From contig CAMBFI010000001.1 of NCBI GenBank assembly GCA_945865935.1, positions 62,001 through 126,000 of the forward strand: 64,000 bases of DNA, given 5' to 3'. The notes under the pieces were generated by a model. It saw only the letters and a program-made list of their open reading frames with translations, was not told the DNA's origin and did not search any database. The position numbers were made by a program, and so were the translations under genes. The number at the start of each line of letters is the position of its first letter. Position 1 is the stretch's first letter. This document shows positions 1-8,532 of the stretch, in pieces. Source of the stretch: Bordetella parapertussis. Lineage in GTDB: Bacteria; Pseudomonadota; Gammaproteobacteria; Burkholderiales; Burkholderiaceae_B.

Positions 1-435
1 GCGCTGCTTGCTGTATTGGTGCGCTCGATGCCCAATGATATTTACTTTCAAATTGGTTTGATTGTGTTGGTGGGCTTATCTGCCAAAAATGCGATTTTGA
101 TTGTGGAGTTTGCAGCCCAGAAACGTGAGCAAGGTCTCAACAGCATTGATGCGGCAATGCTTGCCGCCAAGCAGCGGTTTCGACCCATCGTGATGACGTC
201 GTTGGCTTTTATTCTGGGTGTTTTCCCCTTGGTGATTTCAAGCGGCGCCGGTGCGGCAGCTCGCAAATCAATGGGCACAGGCGTATTTGGTGGGATGTTG
301 GTATCGACCTTCATTGCGACGATATTTGTGCCGATGTTTTATACATGGTTGTCGCGCAAGCAAAAGACTGCAGAGGCCCAGCCAGCTGAGCGCAGTGGCG
401 CGTTATCGGATGTTGACGCAGGAAATAAGCCATGA
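1..435 (+). CDS. RND efflux permease, C-terminal part (5' end outside window)
   Basis: The frame is open from the first base, so the gene starts upstream; 144 residues remain. They match the last transmembrane helices of an AcrB/HAE1-type resistance-nodulation-division permease, an inner-membrane proton/drug antiporter. Visible family signatures are [14 protein letters not shown] near the start and [15 protein letters not shown] about 30 residues later, followed by two more hydrophobic helices and a hydrophilic cytoplasmic tail rich in Ala, Glu and Lys. The stop codon overlaps the ATG of the following outer-membrane factor by four bases, so the two are co-transcribed; the periplasmic adaptor is presumably upstream of the window. 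Family assignment is secure; the substrate cannot be read from this part. Confidence 0.93.
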   Translation, partial: ALLAVLVRSMPNDIYFQIGLIVLVGLSAKNAILIVEFAAQKREQGLNSIDAAMLAAKQRFRPIVMTSLAFILGVFPLVISSGAGAAARKSMGTGVFGGMLVSTFIATIFVPMFYTWLSRKQKTAEAQPAERSGALSDVDAGNKP

Positions 436-1850
436 GCCTGACACGTGCGCTGAGTGGTGCTCTGATGCTGCTTGGCTTGAGCGGTTGCTTGCTGGGGCCT
501 GACTATAAACGTCCAGAGATTGAGTTGCCCAAAGGGTTTAATACCGGTGATGTTGTCACGCCAGCCTTATCGTCAACTGCAATGGCGAGTGTGACGGTTA
601 AGCAGGACTGGTGGACCCAGTTTGGGGACCAGACCTTAAATCAGCTGGTCGACAGGGCACGCACTGAAAACGCGGATCTTCAAATCGCGTTGGGTCGCTT
701 GGCCCAAGCCGAAGCCTTAGCGCGTCAAGCGGGGGCTGCACAGTATCCAAGCTTGAATATGACGGGTTCTGGCACGCGGGCGTCGACGGGAACATCGGTA
801 AGCCCCACTGGCATTGGCTTACAGACGAACACCTCGCAACTTGGCTTGGTGACCTCTTACGAACTGGATGTGTGGGGCAGGGTAAGACGTAACATCGAAT
901 CGGCGAGTTCACTTGCGACAGCAAGTGCCTATGATCGCGACAGTATCGCGCTGACCGTCTCAGCATTGGTGAGTAATACTTATATGCGCCTGCGCTCCCT
1001 TGATGCGCAAATTATTGTGCTGAGTCACTCGGTGCAGACACGAGCGGATACGCTGCGTGTCGCGCGAGCGAAGTTAGCCGGAGGCCTCGTATCGCCGATT
1101 GATGTGAACCAGGCGCTTGCTGCGCGATCGGCCTCGCAGGCAACCTTGTCCGAACTTACACGTCAGCGTGCGATTGCGCAAAATCAATTGGGCGTCTTGA
1201 CCGGAAAATTGGATCTCAAGCTTGAGCCGTTGGATTTAAGGTCGTTGCCGACTCCGCCTGTGCCGCCAACCGGGCTGCCATCGACCATACTCGAGAGTCG
1301 TCCGGATATTAATCGCGTCGAGCAAGAACTGACGGCGGCCAATGCACGGATAGGTGTGGCAACAGCGAATTTCTTCCCGACGCTTTCTCTGACTGGCGTG
1401 TTTGGCTCGCAAAGTGTTGATTTCAGCGCATTTTTATCGGGACGCAGCGCCGTGTGGTCAGCCAGCATTGGTCTATTGCAGCCTATTTTTACTGGTGGTG
1501 CCTTGCAGGCCAGACTTGATTTTGCAAACGCTCAGCAACAAGAAGTGTTGGGCAACTATGTCAAGATCATTCGGGTGGCCTTTGGTGAAGTCAGTGATGC
1601 CCTGGTGTCGGTTAGTCAAACGCTTGAAACTGAGCAGTTTTTAACCGAACAAGTGCAGGCTGCGACCAAGGCGGAAGAGTTGGCTGCCTTACGTTATGAG
1701 GCGGGTTATGTAGACTACCTCAATGTCTTGGAGGCGCAGCGGGCTGCGAACGACGCGAACTTGGCATTCGTCATTAATCGCTCGTTGCGACTGCAGGCTG
1801 GAGTCGATTTATTTAAGGCACTTGGCGGTGGTTGGGCGGCTAGTCCATAA
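432..1850 (+). CDS. RND efflux outer-membrane factor, NodT/OprM family lipoprotein
   Basis: This 472-residue protein is the outer-membrane channel of the tripartite pump whose permease ends just before it. It has a lipoprotein signal with the lipobox LSGC (Cys19), followed by the family hallmark GPDYKRPEI. The rest holds the two repeated OEP domains with the usual long amphipathic helices; ESRPDI and the C-terminal ALGGGW are typical NodT-family landmarks. The start is the ATG inside the ATGA overlap with the permease gene, which implies translational coupling. It would be exported, lipid-modified and trimerised in the outer membrane. A second, different NodT-family protein is encoded at 5915-7387. 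The substrate is unknown. Confidence 0.94.
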   Translation: MSLTRALSGALMLLGLSGCLLGPDYKRPEIELPKGFNTGDVVTPALSSTAMASVTVKQDWWTQFGDQTLNQLVDRARTENADLQIALGRLAQAEALARQAGAAQYPSLNMTGSGTRASTGTSVSPTGIGLQTNTSQLGLVTSYELDVWGRVRRNIESASSLATASAYDRDSIALTVSALVSNTYMRLRSLDAQIIVLSHSVQTRADTLRVARAKLAGGLVSPIDVNQALAARSASQATLSELTRQRAIAQNQLGVLTGKLDLKLEPLDLRSLPTPPVPPTGLPSTILESRPDINRVEQELTAANARIGVATANFFPTLSLTGVFGSQSVDFSAFLSGRSAVWSASIGLLQPIFTGGALQARLDFANAQQQEVLGNYVKIIRVAFGEVSDALVSVSQTLETEQFLTEQVQAATKAEELAALRYEAGYVDYLNVLEAQRAANDANLAFVINRSLRLQAGVDLFKALGGGWAASP

Positions 1851-1894
1851 TCGCGTATCAAGATAGTTGATCATCATTGACGAGGGATAACTCC

Positions 1895-2737
1895 ATGAAT
1901 GAAGCAATAGAAAAACAGTACAACCCACGCACGACCATTACGCCTGAGCAATTGGCTACGTACACAGAGCTCGGTACTCGGTCGAGTCAAGCAGCGCGCG
2001 AGCGGTTCCAAGGGGTATACGATTTGCGCTATGGGACGGGTCCGCTTGAGACGGCTGATTTTTTTCATTGCGGTCAGCCTAATGCACCCGTCATGGTTTT
2101 CTTTCATGGGGGTTATTGGCGGGCTCGCGATAAAAATGACTATTCCTTTGTCGTGAACGGGGTAGTGCCCTTGGGTTGCTCGGTTGTTGTCATGAACTAC
2201 GACCTGTGTCCGGCTGTGACGGTTGCCCAGATTGTTGAGCAAACGCGTCGTGGGCTGCAGTGGGTGGCTCAGCAGGCTGCCGCTTGGGGCGTGGATGGCA
2301 ATAAGATTCTCGTGTCGGGCCACTCCGCTGGCGCACATATTATTGCTGCGACCTTGGCGCAGACCGGTGCTGATTTTCAGTTAAAACAACACGCTATTAA
2401 GAAGGCTTATCTGATCAGTGGCGTGTTCGACGTGGAACCCGTTCTTGAAATTAGCGTGAACGATGAGGTCCATTTAAAACCTGCTGACGTACTTGCTTTG
2501 AGCCCTGTGAAACACCCTTTCGCAGCGAACGTGGATTATGAAGTCGTGGTGGGTGGTGCTGAGCCGCGCGACTGGATTGGTGAGTCGACTCGGATGGCTG
2601 CGCACTTAAAGTCTATGGGTTGTCGTGTTGGGTTGCATGAACTGCCCGGTTTAAACCATTATTCGGTCTTGCATGAAATGGACAGCCCAGCAGGCTACAT
2701 CTCTAAACTAGTTGCCCGAGACCTAAAAACGCTTTAA
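1895..2737 (+). CDS. alpha/beta hydrolase, kynurenine-formamidase/esterase-like
   Basis: A 280-residue cytosolic alpha/beta-hydrolase without a signal peptide. It has the oxyanion motif HGGYW (His71), the nucleophile elbow GHSAGAH (Ser144), and a C-terminal LNHYSVLHE stretch whose His255 is the likely catalytic histidine. HGGxW together with GHSAG is the pattern of the formamidase/arylesterase branch of the hormone-sensitive-lipase-like esterases, so N-formylkynurenine hydrolysis is possible, but no tryptophan-degradation gene is nearby. I chose the ATG preceded by GAGGGATAAC rather than an in-frame TTG six codons upstream. It stands alone between an efflux operon and a rodZ-like gene. Enzyme class is firm; substrate is a guess. 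Confidence 0.85.
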   Translation: MNEAIEKQYNPRTTITPEQLATYTELGTRSSQAARERFQGVYDLRYGTGPLETADFFHCGQPNAPVMVFFHGGYWRARDKNDYSFVVNGVVPLGCSVVVMNYDLCPAVTVAQIVEQTRRGLQWVAQQAAAWGVDGNKILVSGHSAGAHIIAATLAQTGADFQLKQHAIKKAYLISGVFDVEPVLEISVNDEVHLKPADVLALSPVKHPFAANVDYEVVVGGAEPRDWIGESTRMAAHLKSMGCRVGLHELPGLNHYSVLHEMDSPAGYISKLVARDLKTL

Positions 2738-2775
2738 TTTGAATTATGATGTGGATCTGATTTTAGGTAAGCCAC

Positions 2776-3831
2776 GTGGATACTGTTGACCAAAAAATAG
2801 ATGCACTCGACCTCGGCGCTTCAATGCGCATCGAGCTGGGGATGCTTTTGCGTCAAGCGCGCCTGAAGCAGCAAAAAGAGATCGGAGATGTGGCGAAGCG
2901 TTTGATACTCTCTCCAAGCCAAGTGCTCAACCTTGAAGCGGGCACGATGAATTCCTTTCATCATGAGCGCCGTTATGTGCATGCGCTCAAAGGCTACTTG
3001 TTTTATCTGGGCCTCGGTAGCGACTTGATTATTAATGACAAGTTGCAGCAACTCGAGACTGCGAGTCTGCAGGCCGTTGCGTCTTCCGCATCAGGTGTCG
3101 CGCAGTTGTACAAGGCCGGACGCGGGCCAGCACCGGCAGATGCACACACAAAAAAGAAACGTGTCTATATTGCGGTAGGTGGTGTTGGCGTGATTGTCGG
3201 GATCATCGTGTTCGCGCTTATCGCAAGCGGTGGATGGTTCAGTGGTTCTGAGGAATCTGAAGCCGAACAAGCGTTAGTATCTGATTCGGACAAGACAGTT
3301 GCGACGGTGGGTTCGGCATCACAAGATGCTGTGGTGTCAACCGCGTCGCCGAGTGGTCAGGCGGCTCAAGCAGCTGCCGTTGCCGTAACACCAACCGGTG
3401 CAGAGGGTAAGGTGTCTGAACCTTCCGCAGTAACGGCAAGCCCAACCCTAGCCCCAGCCACCAATCAAGCCCCCACGCCAGCCCCCACGCCTGTTGCCCC
3501 GGAACCATCCGTTGCTGCCGCCAAGCCTGCAACGGGGACTTCCTCAGATCCATTTGAAAATTTGAAGAGCACAACCTTGCGTATCGTATTCGTGGGTGAG
3601 TGTTGGGCCTCGCTCATCACGACAGATGGTCGCCGTAATGAGCGCATCTTTCAGGCGGGTCAGTCAATTGATGTCGAGTTGGATCGCGTCGCATCGTTGA
3701 CCATTGGAAATAGCCCGCAAGCAAAATTGCAAGTGGGCACCAAGCCACTCGATCTGGCTAAGAGTGGTGCGGTCACGGGCAACGTCGCGCGATTAAACCA
3801 GGCAATCCTGCAAAGACTAGCGAAGCTCTAG
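2776..3831 (+). CDS. RodZ-like membrane protein (HTH_25, TM helix, DUF4115)
   Basis: The 351-residue protein has the RodZ architecture. A cytoplasmic helix-turn-helix domain (about residues 18-85, with LLRQARLKQQKEIGDVAKRL) is followed by a single transmembrane helix at about 130-154. Next comes a long periplasmic linker rich in Ala, Thr and Pro, then a C-terminal beta domain of DUF4115 type (about 265-345, including RIVFVGECWASLITTDG). RodZ links MreB filaments to the elongasome and sets rod shape; the HTH domain contacts MreB rather than DNA. Translation appears to start at GTG. In many Burkholderiales such a gene lies next to ispG-hisS; here it is between an esterase and a convergent membrane protein, so orthology should be stated with some caution. 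Confidence 0.85.
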   Translation: MDTVDQKIDALDLGASMRIELGMLLRQARLKQQKEIGDVAKRLILSPSQVLNLEAGTMNSFHHERRYVHALKGYLFYLGLGSDLIINDKLQQLETASLQAVASSASGVAQLYKAGRGPAPADAHTKKKRVYIAVGGVGVIVGIIVFALIASGGWFSGSEESEAEQALVSDSDKTVATVGSASQDAVVSTASPSGQAAQAAAVAVTPTGAEGKVSEPSAVTASPTLAPATNQAPTPAPTPVAPEPSVAAAKPATGTSSDPFENLKSTTLRIVFVGECWASLITTDGRRNERIFQAGQSIDVELDRVASLTIGNSPQAKLQVGTKPLDLAKSGAVTGNVARLNQAILQRLAKL

Positions 3832-3838
3832 CACAACG

Positions 3839-5860
3839 TTATTTAAGAATATCAAGCAAGTTTGAAAATCCATCCGTCCACGCCTTGAAGCCTGGTCGAG
3901 CCTCCAGCTTCACGCCACCTTGCAGTTCCTTCGGCAGCGTTGCTGCACGCTCTGGAGACATCAGCAACACCCAAATGGTGTGACGGCAAAAAGGCTCGGC
4001 CGGATTGCGCGCAAGGTTATACATCAGGGCGACTTTGCCGTAATGTTGCCCGATAGCTGCCATGACCGGTTGTAGATCCAAGTATTGATTGGTGATGTGT
4101 ACCGCGAGAATCCCGTCGGATTTCATGTGACCGAGATAGATCTTCATGGCCTCGAGCGTCAGTAGGTGCGTTGGGATCGAGTCACCAGAAAACGCATCCA
4201 TGGCGAGCAAATCAAACTGTTGAGGGGGTTCGCGCTCTAGCATTAAGCGGCCATCGCCAAGAACATTCACCATTTTTGCGGGACTGTCGCTGAGGTACGT
4301 GAATTCGCTTAGCGCGACATCTACAACCTGGTCGTTGATTTCGTACATGCGCATCTCATTGCCTGCGCGCCCGTAGGTGGCAAGCGTGCCAACACCCAAA
4401 CCGACGACTCCAATTTTCTGTGGCTGTGCGCTGCTTAGACTATTCAGTGCGAGACCGACACCAGATTGCGGACAGTAATAAGCGGTCGGTTTGCGACGTA
4501 AGGCGTCATCGAGATATTGTTCGCCGTGAATAATATCTCCATGGCGCATGATGCGTTTGATGCCATGTGCGGTCGGTACATCTTCCACACGTAACTGGCT
4601 GTAGAAATTGCGCATGACCACCCGATAGCCGGTGACGTACTCAAGTGAGAGGTGAATCAATCGGGCGCTGTAGAGTACTAACGCAATCGCAATTGCGATG
4701 CGCAATGCCTTTGGGCTTTCCCGCCAGACCACGATAGTGGTCAAAGCTGCGCAAAGAAATAAGCCAATCGGTAATTCAAAATATGCATTGAAAACGACGG
4801 GTGCGATGAGCCCAACAAAGGTTCCGCCGAGCGCGCCACCTACAGAAAGCATGAGATAGAACAAGGTGAGATGTCGCACAGGAGGCTTGCGACGCACGAG
4901 TTCTCCGTGACACACCATACAAAATACAAAAAGTGAAATAGACAAGAGTGCCACCATGACGGGAACGCTCTGGCCGTTCGTCAGCACATAGTCCACCGTG
5001 AGTAAAGCGATCGGTAGCGCGATGAGAAAGGCTGAACGGACGTAGTAGCGTGGCGCGTCAAAACACAGGATGAAGCTCAGCAAGTAGATGCTGAGTGGCA
5101 GCACCCAAAGGAACGGCACGGGCGCAACATCGTTCGTCAACTGTTGTGTCAAAGTTAAAAGCAGAATCGATGCGGTGGCAGCGAGGCCGATCCACAGAAA
5201 GCATTCGCTAAAGGACGGGCGCGCAGCGGGAGTCGTATCTACTTGCTTTGTGGCTTGTTGGGAGGCGTGACTCTTCCAGACAACGAGTCCAGTTAACAGA
5301 GCCCCAAGCGAGAATACGGCATAGCCGATAGACCACATATTGGCTTGATGTTGAACGCCAAAAAATGGCTCAATCACGACAGGATAGGAGAGAAGCGCCA
5401 GCATGGAGGCGAGGTTTGACAGCGCGTACAGCCGGTAGGGCTTGATCTCTGTGCCGGACTTTGTGAACGCTAAGGCATACCAGGCTTGCATCAGCGGACC
5501 GGTTGTGGACAACATCAGATAGGGCGCGCCAACAGCGACCGTGAGCACAACAAAGACCGCCCAACTTGGGTCTGTCAGTGCATCACCTTTCCAGGCCGGA
5601 TCTGCCGCGACAGGCAGCATGAGCAAGCTTAAGGCGAGCAAGCTGACGTGAACGAGCACTTGCCGGTGTGGCGTCAGCTTTTCATGTAACCAATGCACGT
5701 AGGCGTAGCCAAGTAAGAGCTCCGCTTGAAAAAAAACCATGCAGACGCTCCAGACCGATGATGAGCCTCCGAACCAAGGGAGAATCATTTTGGCAACAAT
5801 CGGTTGGATCTGAAAAAGTAGAAAGGCTGACAAAAAAACGGTGCTGGCAAAAATCAACAT
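3839..5860 (-). CDS. membrane-fused spermidine-synthase-like protein (MFS/SpeE fusion)
   Basis: This 673-residue protein has about a dozen hydrophobic helices in its first 400 residues, starting LFQIQPIVAKMILPWFGG, followed by a Rossmann methyltransferase-type domain of about 240 residues resembling spermidine synthase. In the second part GVVGLGVGTLATYG is the nucleotide-binding glycine loop and LLAMDAFSGDSIPTHL holds the acidic residue corresponding to the aminopropyltransferase active site. This is the family usually annotated as fused MFS/spermidine synthase; its substrate is not established. The gene is convergent with the RodZ-like gene (gap of seven bases) and 54 bases downstream of the second RND operon, so it could be read through from that operon. 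Confidence 0.85.
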   Translation of the reverse strand: MLIFASTVFLSAFLLFQIQPIVAKMILPWFGGSSSVWSVCMVFFQAELLLGYAYVHWLHEKLTPHRQVLVHVSLLALSLLMLPVAADPAWKGDALTDPSWAVFVVLTVAVGAPYLMLSTTGPLMQAWYALAFTKSGTEIKPYRLYALSNLASMLALLSYPVVIEPFFGVQHQANMWSIGYAVFSLGALLTGLVVWKSHASQQATKQVDTTPAARPSFSECFLWIGLAATASILLLTLTQQLTNDVAPVPFLWVLPLSIYLLSFILCFDAPRYYVRSAFLIALPIALLTVDYVLTNGQSVPVMVALLSISLFVFCMVCHGELVRRKPPVRHLTLFYLMLSVGGALGGTFVGLIAPVVFNAYFELPIGLFLCAALTTIVVWRESPKALRIAIAIALVLYSARLIHLSLEYVTGYRVVMRNFYSQLRVEDVPTAHGIKRIMRHGDIIHGEQYLDDALRRKPTAYYCPQSGVGLALNSLSSAQPQKIGVVGLGVGTLATYGRAGNEMRMYEINDQVVDVALSEFTYLSDSPAKMVNVLGDGRLMLEREPPQQFDLLAMDAFSGDSIPTHLLTLEAMKIYLGHMKSDGILAVHITNQYLDLQPVMAAIGQHYGKVALMYNLARNPAEPFCRHTIWVLLMSPERAATLPKELQGGVKLEARPGFKAWTDGFSNLLDILK

Positions 5861-5914
5861 GCTTCGTGCATCCCTATATATTTTTAGAGAGAATTTTGGG
5901 AAGAAACAGTATTT

Positions 5915-7387
5915 CTATTTTTGGCTGTCTGTGGAGAGTTCAGGCTTGAGGTCTTTATACCCGTCCCACCCACCACCCAGCGCCTTAACGAGTGCGATGT
6001 TAGCTAAAAACTGCCCACCGTGCATCTGCCACTTAATGCGTTGCGCAGTGAGTTGGTTTTGCTGAATAAGGGCTAACGTTTGTGCGGTATCTAGGCCTTC
6101 GCGGTAGCGAATCGCACTGATTTGATAGGCTTTGTTGAGGTTGCGTACAGCCTCATCTTGCTTGCTGCGCGCGCGGTCAAGTTGTTGCACGCTGCTCATT
6201 GCGTCTTGGGTTTCTTGGATCGCAACGGTAACCGTTTGACGATAGCTCGCGGCAGTCGCCCTATAGCCCGCCTGTGCGAAACGATAGTTAGCGCTCGTGC
6301 GTCCGCCATCAAACAGTGTTTGAGTAGCCGTCACACCAATCGACCAAACGATTGATGGCACGCTGAGCAAGGTTGCGATATTTGTTGAGTCTGCACCAAA
6401 AAATGTTGGCGCAATCAGCAGAGAGGGAAAAAATGCAGCTTTTGCGACGCCGATCTGGGCATTGGCTGCTGCCATGGCGCGTTCGGAGGCGGCAACATCC
6501 GGACGTCGCTCAAGGAGCGTTGAGGGCAGACTGACAGGAAATGCTGGCGGGCGATCTGGTAGGCGACCAGGCGCGATGGAAAATAAAGCGGCCGGAGTTC
6601 CAGTAAGTGTTGCGATCAGGTTCTCTTGCACATTACGTAATGATTGAAGTATTTCAAGCTGTGCGCCGCTAGACTCACTCAACGCGGTTTGTTGTGAGAG
6701 TTCGGTTCTGCCGGCTGCGCCTAAGTCATAGCGTGTTTGAATGAGATTCAACAACCTCTTTTGTATGGCGACGATGTTTGTGAGTACGCGAATCTCTTCA
6801 TCGTACTGTCGAAGCAAGAAGTATGCGCTAGCCAATTGCGCCGTGAGCAAGAGCCGAACGTTTTCGGTATCGGCCGCAGCTTGTGCGGCGGTGTTGTTGG
6901 CCGCCTCGACATCCCGCCGAACTTTGCCAAGCCAGTCTATCTCGTAGGTCATGATAGCAACTGGACGAAAATCATTTTGTATCGTGGAGGAGTTAACGCT
7001 CGTGTATGTGGTAGTCGGTCTATTTTCCGAAGTGCGCACGCGTGTGGCAGCCGCACCGAGACTTAGACTTGGAAGCAGCGACGCGCCGCGCGCCTCGCTC
7101 TGCGCAATCGCCTGATCGAGTCTGGCTAATGAAGTTTGCAGAGTGTTGTTGTTTGCGAGACACTTGTCGATCAACTCATCAAGCGCTTTGTCATTGAACG
7201 CCTTCCACCACTTGTCTTTAGGCATATCGTCTGCAGGGCTTGCAGGCTTCCATAGCGCTGGGTTTGCACCGGGCAGGCTCTTCCAGTCTTGGGGGAGCTC
7301 AACCGCGGGTCGTTCGTAATCTGGACCAATAGGAGAGCAGCCGGCACAAGTCAGCGCAATCAGACTGAGAGCAAATGCGCTTCTCAT
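5915..7387 (-). CDS. RND efflux outer-membrane factor, NodT family lipoprotein
   Basis: A 490-residue outer-membrane channel protein, the third gene of a complete RND pump operon on the minus strand. A short hydrophobic leader ends in a lipobox-like TCAGC (Cys17), followed by GPDYERPAVELP, the NodT-family start. The C-terminal half has RYREGLDTAQTLALIQQ and the ALGGGW end typical of the family. Its ATG overlaps the stop of the adaptor gene by four bases. It resembles the other outer-membrane factor in this window only at family level, so the two loci are not a recent duplication. Location: outer membrane, trimeric, spanning the periplasm. Confidence 0.94.
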   Translation of the reverse strand: MRSAFALSLIALTCAGCSPIGPDYERPAVELPQDWKSLPGANPALWKPASPADDMPKDKWWKAFNDKALDELIDKCLANNNTLQTSLARLDQAIAQSEARGASLLPSLSLGAAATRVRTSENRPTTTYTSVNSSTIQNDFRPVAIMTYEIDWLGKVRRDVEAANNTAAQAAADTENVRLLLTAQLASAYFLLRQYDEEIRVLTNIVAIQKRLLNLIQTRYDLGAAGRTELSQQTALSESSGAQLEILQSLRNVQENLIATLTGTPAALFSIAPGRLPDRPPAFPVSLPSTLLERRPDVAASERAMAAANAQIGVAKAAFFPSLLIAPTFFGADSTNIATLLSVPSIVWSIGVTATQTLFDGGRTSANYRFAQAGYRATAASYRQTVTVAIQETQDAMSSVQQLDRARSKQDEAVRNLNKAYQISAIRYREGLDTAQTLALIQQNQLTAQRIKWQMHGGQFLANIALVKALGGGWDGYKDLKPELSTDSQK

Positions 7388-8532
7388 GAGCCGCGTCGAG
7401 CGGGCGGAGTGACGGGTTTGGCGACTTGCACGATGACTCGCTGCCCGTCTAAGACAGAGTCAAGAGGGTTCAGAATGAGCCAGTCTTCTTTGGTCAAGCC
7501 GCCGCGAACCTCTACTTGCATCCCAAAATCGATGCCAAGCGTTACCTTTTTTCTTGTCACGATGTCATCTTTGACCGTGGCGACGTAGGGGCCACCCGCA
7601 CCAAAAATGAGGGTGTTTGTGGGGATGATCAAATTATTACCAGGAATCATTTTGAAAGCAATTTCAACGTAAGTGCCTGGCATCAAGGCATCGTTGGCGT
7701 TGTCAATTTCAACGTCCACCTGCAGCGAACGAGTTTGCATGTCAATCGCTCCAGCCGTTCGAGCGATGCGACCCTCAACGACTTTGTCGGGAGCGCTAGG
7801 TTGATAGACGTCAACCTTGTCGCCCACTTTAATCTGCGACACACGATCTTGCGGCAGATAGGCATAGACATGTAGTTTGTCTACGCGAGCCATTGCGAAC
7901 ATCGCTTGCGCAGTGCCGACGTTACCAGAGTTGACGAGGTCACCTGTGTTGACGTTGCGCTTGATAACGCGACCGCTAAAAGGCGCGACGACAGTACCGA
8001 AATCTTGTAGTTGCTTGAGTCGTTTCAGTACGGCTTCGCTTTGTCGATAGAGTGCCGTTTTTTCATCAAGCTCTTGCTGGGATACGGCGTCTTGCGCGCG
8101 TAATTTTCTCCAACGCTCGTAGGCCGTTTTTGCAAGCTGAAAGTTTGCGGTGGCCTCATCAACCTGCCGGTTGATTTCTGGGATGTCTAGAATGGCAAGC
8201 GTTTCACCCTGTTTAACATTTTCACCGATGTCTTTGCGCCATTCCTTGACGTAACCGTTTACGCGGGCGTGTATGAGGGCCTCGTTAATGCCTAGCAGGG
8301 TGCCAGGTAAGACGAGGCGCATGTTTGGACTATTCGGATTAGGCAGGGTCGGTTGTGTGACGAGGACATGGAGTTGGGTGGCTTCTTCACTGCGCTGCGC
8401 GAGTACGTCGCCATAAGACCAGCGAGAGTAAAGCGTTTTGCCAAGGCCTAGCAAAAGAAAGACCAGCACGACAGCAGTCGCGAGTTTTACCCGACGCAAC
8501 GTCGCGGTTGTGCTTTTGCCTGGGTCTGTCAT
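7384..8532 (-). CDS. RND efflux periplasmic adaptor (membrane-fusion protein)
   Basis: The 382-residue adaptor bridges the permease and the outer-membrane factor. It has an N-terminal membrane anchor (about residues 14-32, VKLATAVVLVFLLLGLG). A split lipoyl domain follows (HARVNGYVKEWRKDIGENV and VVAPFSGRVIKRNVNTGDLV) around a coiled-coil hairpin with QDAVSQQELDEKTALY, then beta-barrel and membrane-proximal domains. No lipobox is seen, so it is probably held by the uncleaved N-terminal helix. ATGA overlaps with both neighbouring genes show one translational unit. The order permease-adaptor-outer-membrane factor differs from the common adaptor-first order. Confidence 0.94.
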   Translation of the reverse strand: MTDPGKSTTATLRRVKLATAVVLVFLLLGLGKTLYSRWSYGDVLAQRSEEATQLHVLVTQPTLPNPNSPNMRLVLPGTLLGINEALIHARVNGYVKEWRKDIGENVKQGETLAILDIPEINRQVDEATANFQLAKTAYERWRKLRAQDAVSQQELDEKTALYRQSEAVLKRLKQLQDFGTVVAPFSGRVIKRNVNTGDLVNSGNVGTAQAMFAMARVDKLHVYAYLPQDRVSQIKVGDKVDVYQPSAPDKVVEGRIARTAGAIDMQTRSLQVDVEIDNANDALMPGTYVEIAFKMIPGNNLIIPTNTLIFGAGGPYVATVKDDIVTRKKVTLGIDFGMQVEVRGGLTKEDWLILNPLDSVLDGQRVIVQVAKPVTPPARRGS

